NCBI GenBank assembly: GCA_964362645.1
Contig: CAYIFC010000028.1
Coordinates: 1 to 7,610 of the forward strand
Direction of reading: 5' to 3'
DNA from: CAYIFC01 sp964362645
Lineage (GTDB): Bacteria; Patescibacteriota; Minisyncoccia; Phycocordibacterales; JACOZG01
DNA length: 7,610 nucleotides
Of this stretch, positions 5,718-7,610 are shown one piece after another. Numbering within the stretch: position 1 is the first letter of the stretch; every line of letters starts with the position of its first letter. A program made the position numbers and the translations under genes. The notes under the pieces were generated by a model, which was not told where the DNA came from, did no database searches, and was given only the letters and a program-made list of their open reading frames with translations.

Positions 5718-7139
5718 TTATTTGGTTTTAGCCAGATCCAAGGTCTCGTCAATCCGAATCTGGCTCACAAACTCCGGCACGTGCGACACCATAATCATCG
5801 CTCCCTCGTAGTCATCGAGGGCCTTGGCAATTACTGGCAAATGTCGAAAGTTGATGTGATTAGTGGGCTCATCAAGTAAGAGCAAACCCGGCTTCTCCAG
5901 TACTAAACTGGCGAAGGCGACTAGCCCTTTCTGTCCTTCCGACAAACTCCCGATCTTAGTATTGATAATATCACCAGTAATGAGGAAACCGGCCGCCACC
6001 GAGCGCACGTGCTGCTCACCGCGGTTTTGCGCGGCAGTGAGTAGCCACTCGTAAACCGTTTTATCAAAATCAAGAGTCGAAAAGTCTTGGCGATAATAAC
6101 CAACCTTAACGCCCGGAGCGATGACTGCCGCCGTTGATTTACCGTTGGCGATTGCCTCAAGTAAAGTAGACTTACCAATCCCATTTGGACCCTTAAGCAA
6201 TAAATGCTGATTCTTCTTTAGCGAAAAGTTGCCACGCTTTAGCTTTAAAATCTCGCCGACCACTTCCGCCTGATGCGGGATAGTGAAGGGGCGAATGGTT
6301 TTATCTTCCTTCCGGATATCTACCTTCTCTTCTTCTAACTCCTCTGCCTTCTCGCGCATGCGCTTGGCGACCAAACGCAACTGCCCACCCTTGTGAGCGA
6401 AGACATTGGCTTGATCCTTCTTAGCCTGTATCTGTTTGGCCAGTTGAGCGTTTTTACTGTTTTCTCGCTCAATCCTAATTGCTACCTCGGCCATCGCGTC
6501 GAAGTAGTTGCCGACATAACGCTCGATCTTTTTGGTAAAAACATCCAGATAGAGCACGCCGTCGGTAAAGGCGTTAAGAAATTCGGCATCGTGAGAAATA
6601 ACGATCACGGTCTTATTATAATTTTTGAGAAATTGGGTTAAGTGTTCAATCCCCGCTTGATCAAGATTGTTTGTTGGCTCGTCGAGCAAAAGCAAATCGG
6701 GATCTTGGATCAAAGCCGAAGCCAAAAGTAGGCGCGCCTGCTGACCACCAGAAAACGATTTAACTTGTCGATCAAGCTTGGCCTCCAAATGGACAACTTC
6801 TAAAATCTCTTTAATCCTAGGATCAAGATCATAAACTTTCTTCGGGAAGCAGAGAGCAAAAAATTCGCGGACAGTTAGCATTAATTGCTCGCGCGGAATA
6901 ACTTGCCGTGAGGTAGCAATACTCACACCGGCGGGAATATTGATCTGCCCTGATTCGGGCTTGAAACCACCAGTGATTAAACCGAAGAGAGTGCTCTTGC
7001 CAGCACCATTCTGACCCATCAACGCCACCTTCATACCACGGCGCACCGAAAAATCGACCTCGTTTAAGATCGGTTTAGTGTGGCCATACTCAAAAGACAC
7101 AGCCTCAAACCGTACGACTGCTCCAGCTAGTTGCGCCAT
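5718..7139 (-). CDS. ABC-F family ATPase (translation factor type)
   Basis: A 473-aa soluble protein with two ATP-binding cassettes and no membrane spans. First cassette: Walker A GQNGAGKST (42-50), signature SGGQQ (130-134), Walker B and D-loop LLLLDEPTNNLD (149-160), switch His in ISHD (181-184). A charged, Lys/Glu-rich linker with coiled-coil character spans about 210-290. Second cassette: GPNGIGKST (317-325), LSEGQ (399-403), LLLLDEPTNHIN (419-430), SH (452-453). ABC-F proteins act at the ribosomal E site, in stall relief or antibiotic protection; which of these applies cannot be told here. It is on the short side for the family. The second D-loop reads NHIN rather than NHLD. The ATG at 7139 has no Shine-Dalgarno and lies 29 nt after the reverse transcriptase stop. 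The flavoprotein gene follows after 4 nt. Confidence 0.92.
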   Translation of the reverse strand: MAQLAGAVVRFEAVSFEYGHTKPILNEVDFSVRRGMKVALMGQNGAGKSTLFGLITGGFKPESGQINIPAGVSIATSRQVIPREQLMLTVREFFALCFPKKVYDLDPRIKEILEVVHLEAKLDRQVKSFSGGQQARLLLASALIQDPDLLLLDEPTNNLDQAGIEHLTQFLKNYNKTVIVISHDAEFLNAFTDGVLYLDVFTKKIERYVGNYFDAMAEVAIRIERENSKNAQLAKQIQAKKDQANVFAHKGGQLRLVAKRMREKAEELEEEKVDIRKEDKTIRPFTIPHQAEVVGEILKLKRGNFSLKKNQHLLLKGPNGIGKSTLLEAIANGKSTAAVIAPGVKVGYYRQDFSTLDFDKTVYEWLLTAAQNRGEQHVRSVAAGFLITGDIINTKIGSLSEGQKGLVAFASLVLEKPGLLLLDEPTNHINFRHLPVIAKALDDYEGAMIMVSHVPEFVSQIRIDETLDLAKTK

Positions 7140-7168
7140 AGACTAGTAGCCTACAGTATTTAACTTGT

Positions 7169-7610
7169 TTAGTGAAGAAAGTTATTTTTTAAATCAGTAC
7201 TCAAGTGGTGAGTATCAGCGTGCGATAAAACACCTAAATAGGATTTTAAGGATTGCTGGAAACTCTCTTTAGAAATCAAACCAGCTTCATATTCCCGTTG
7301 CCGCTGGTGCAATTTTCGGATCAAACGCTTTTCTGTCTTCTTACGTAATAATCGGTAATGCGGTAAGGACACATACCCAAGAAAATCAATCCCTTGGTGA
7401 TATTTTCTAATCTCAACTTTGTTAGGATGCAAATAGAGAGCTAATTTAGCGGCCAAGAAGTTTTTAATCGGCGGGAGTAAAGAATGCAAATAATCAGAGT
7501 TATTGGCAATAATCACAAAATCATCAGTGTACCTAGCGTAATATTTAACTTTTAATTTATGTTTAATAAACTGATCAAAGTCATTCAGATAGACATTGGC
7601 GAAAAGTTGG
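7169..7610 (-). CDS. Reverse transcriptase, DGR-like (5' end beyond window)
   Basis: C-terminal 146 residues of an RNA-directed DNA polymerase; the frame is open to the window edge, so the start lies outside. The catalytic YTDD box is at 7531-7520 in the context YYARYTDDFVIIA. It is preceded by QLFANVYLNDFDQF, followed by LHPNKVEI and GIDFLGYVSLPHYRLLR, and ends in a basic thumb with KSYLGVLSHADTHHLS. The Gln before LFAN stands where group II intron enzymes have Pro (SPLLAN); SQ at this place and the short GIDFLGY...RLLRKKT region are typical of diversity-generating retroelement enzymes. No HNH endonuclease or maturase X domain follows, which argues against an active group II intron. An internal GTG (7516) is not a real start. 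No template repeat is visible downstream; template, target gene and accessory gene, if present, lie past 7610. Confidence 0.85.
   Translation of the reverse strand, partial: QLFANVYLNDFDQFIKHKLKVKYYARYTDDFVIIANNSDYLHSLLPPIKNFLAAKLALYLHPNKVEIRKYHQGIDFLGYVSLPHYRLLRKKTEKRLIRKLHQRQREYEAGLISKESFQQSLKSYLGVLSHADTHHLSTDLKNNFLH

Noticed and set aside
5714..5752. Upstream ATG adding 13 residues to the flavoprotein
   Set aside because: The extension overlaps the end of ABC-F and lies before the point where the family normally begins.
7140..7168. DGR template repeat downstream of the reverse transcriptase
   Set aside because: The gap is only 29 nt and is followed at once by the ABC-F gene.

Overview
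The window looks like a piece of a Patescibacteria (CPR)-type genome. This is an inference from gene style, not a database result. The minus-strand genes are short, tightly packed and weakly provided with Shine-Dalgarno sites. They include a YggU/DUF167 protein, a small ArsR-like regulator, a VanZ-like membrane protein, a BaiN/HI0933-type flavoprotein, an ABC-F ATPase and a reverse transcriptase resembling those of diversity-generating retroelements (DGRs), which are common in that radiation. TGA is used as an ordinary stop codon, which argues against lineages that read TGA as glycine.

Left part (1-3330, plus strand): two transcription units, visibly richer in G+C than the rest. Unit 1 is a promoter, a short 5' hairpin, a 432-aa secretin-domain protein with a signal peptide, and an intrinsic terminator. 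Unit 2 starts from an almost identical promoter (same -35, same 17-nt spacer, same extended -10). It has a leader of about 100 nt, a 131-aa multi-helix membrane protein and a 372-aa exported protein of unknown family, and it ends at a strong intrinsic terminator. The shared promoter suggests that the three products are made together as an envelope cassette: a possible secretin ring, an inner-membrane protein and an exported partner. A secretin is surprising if the host lacks an outer membrane.

Middle (3330-3973, minus strand): two small genes (DUF167, ArsR-like HTH). Three 20-nt elements matching ATTCGCNNATTCGNNCGAAT lie in the three successive gene gaps here.

Right part (3974-7610, minus strand): a compact array read right to left, consisting of a DGR-like reverse transcriptase (cut by the window end), ABC-F ATPase, BaiN-like flavoprotein and VanZ-like protein. 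Gaps are 29, 4 and 3 nt, which suggests co-transcription and translational coupling. I see no functional theme linking these genes. Any DGR template repeat, variable repeat and target gene would lie beyond position 7610.

The two halves are convergent and meet at the terminator near 3289-3327. No tRNA, rRNA, CRISPR array, insertion sequence or attachment site was found.
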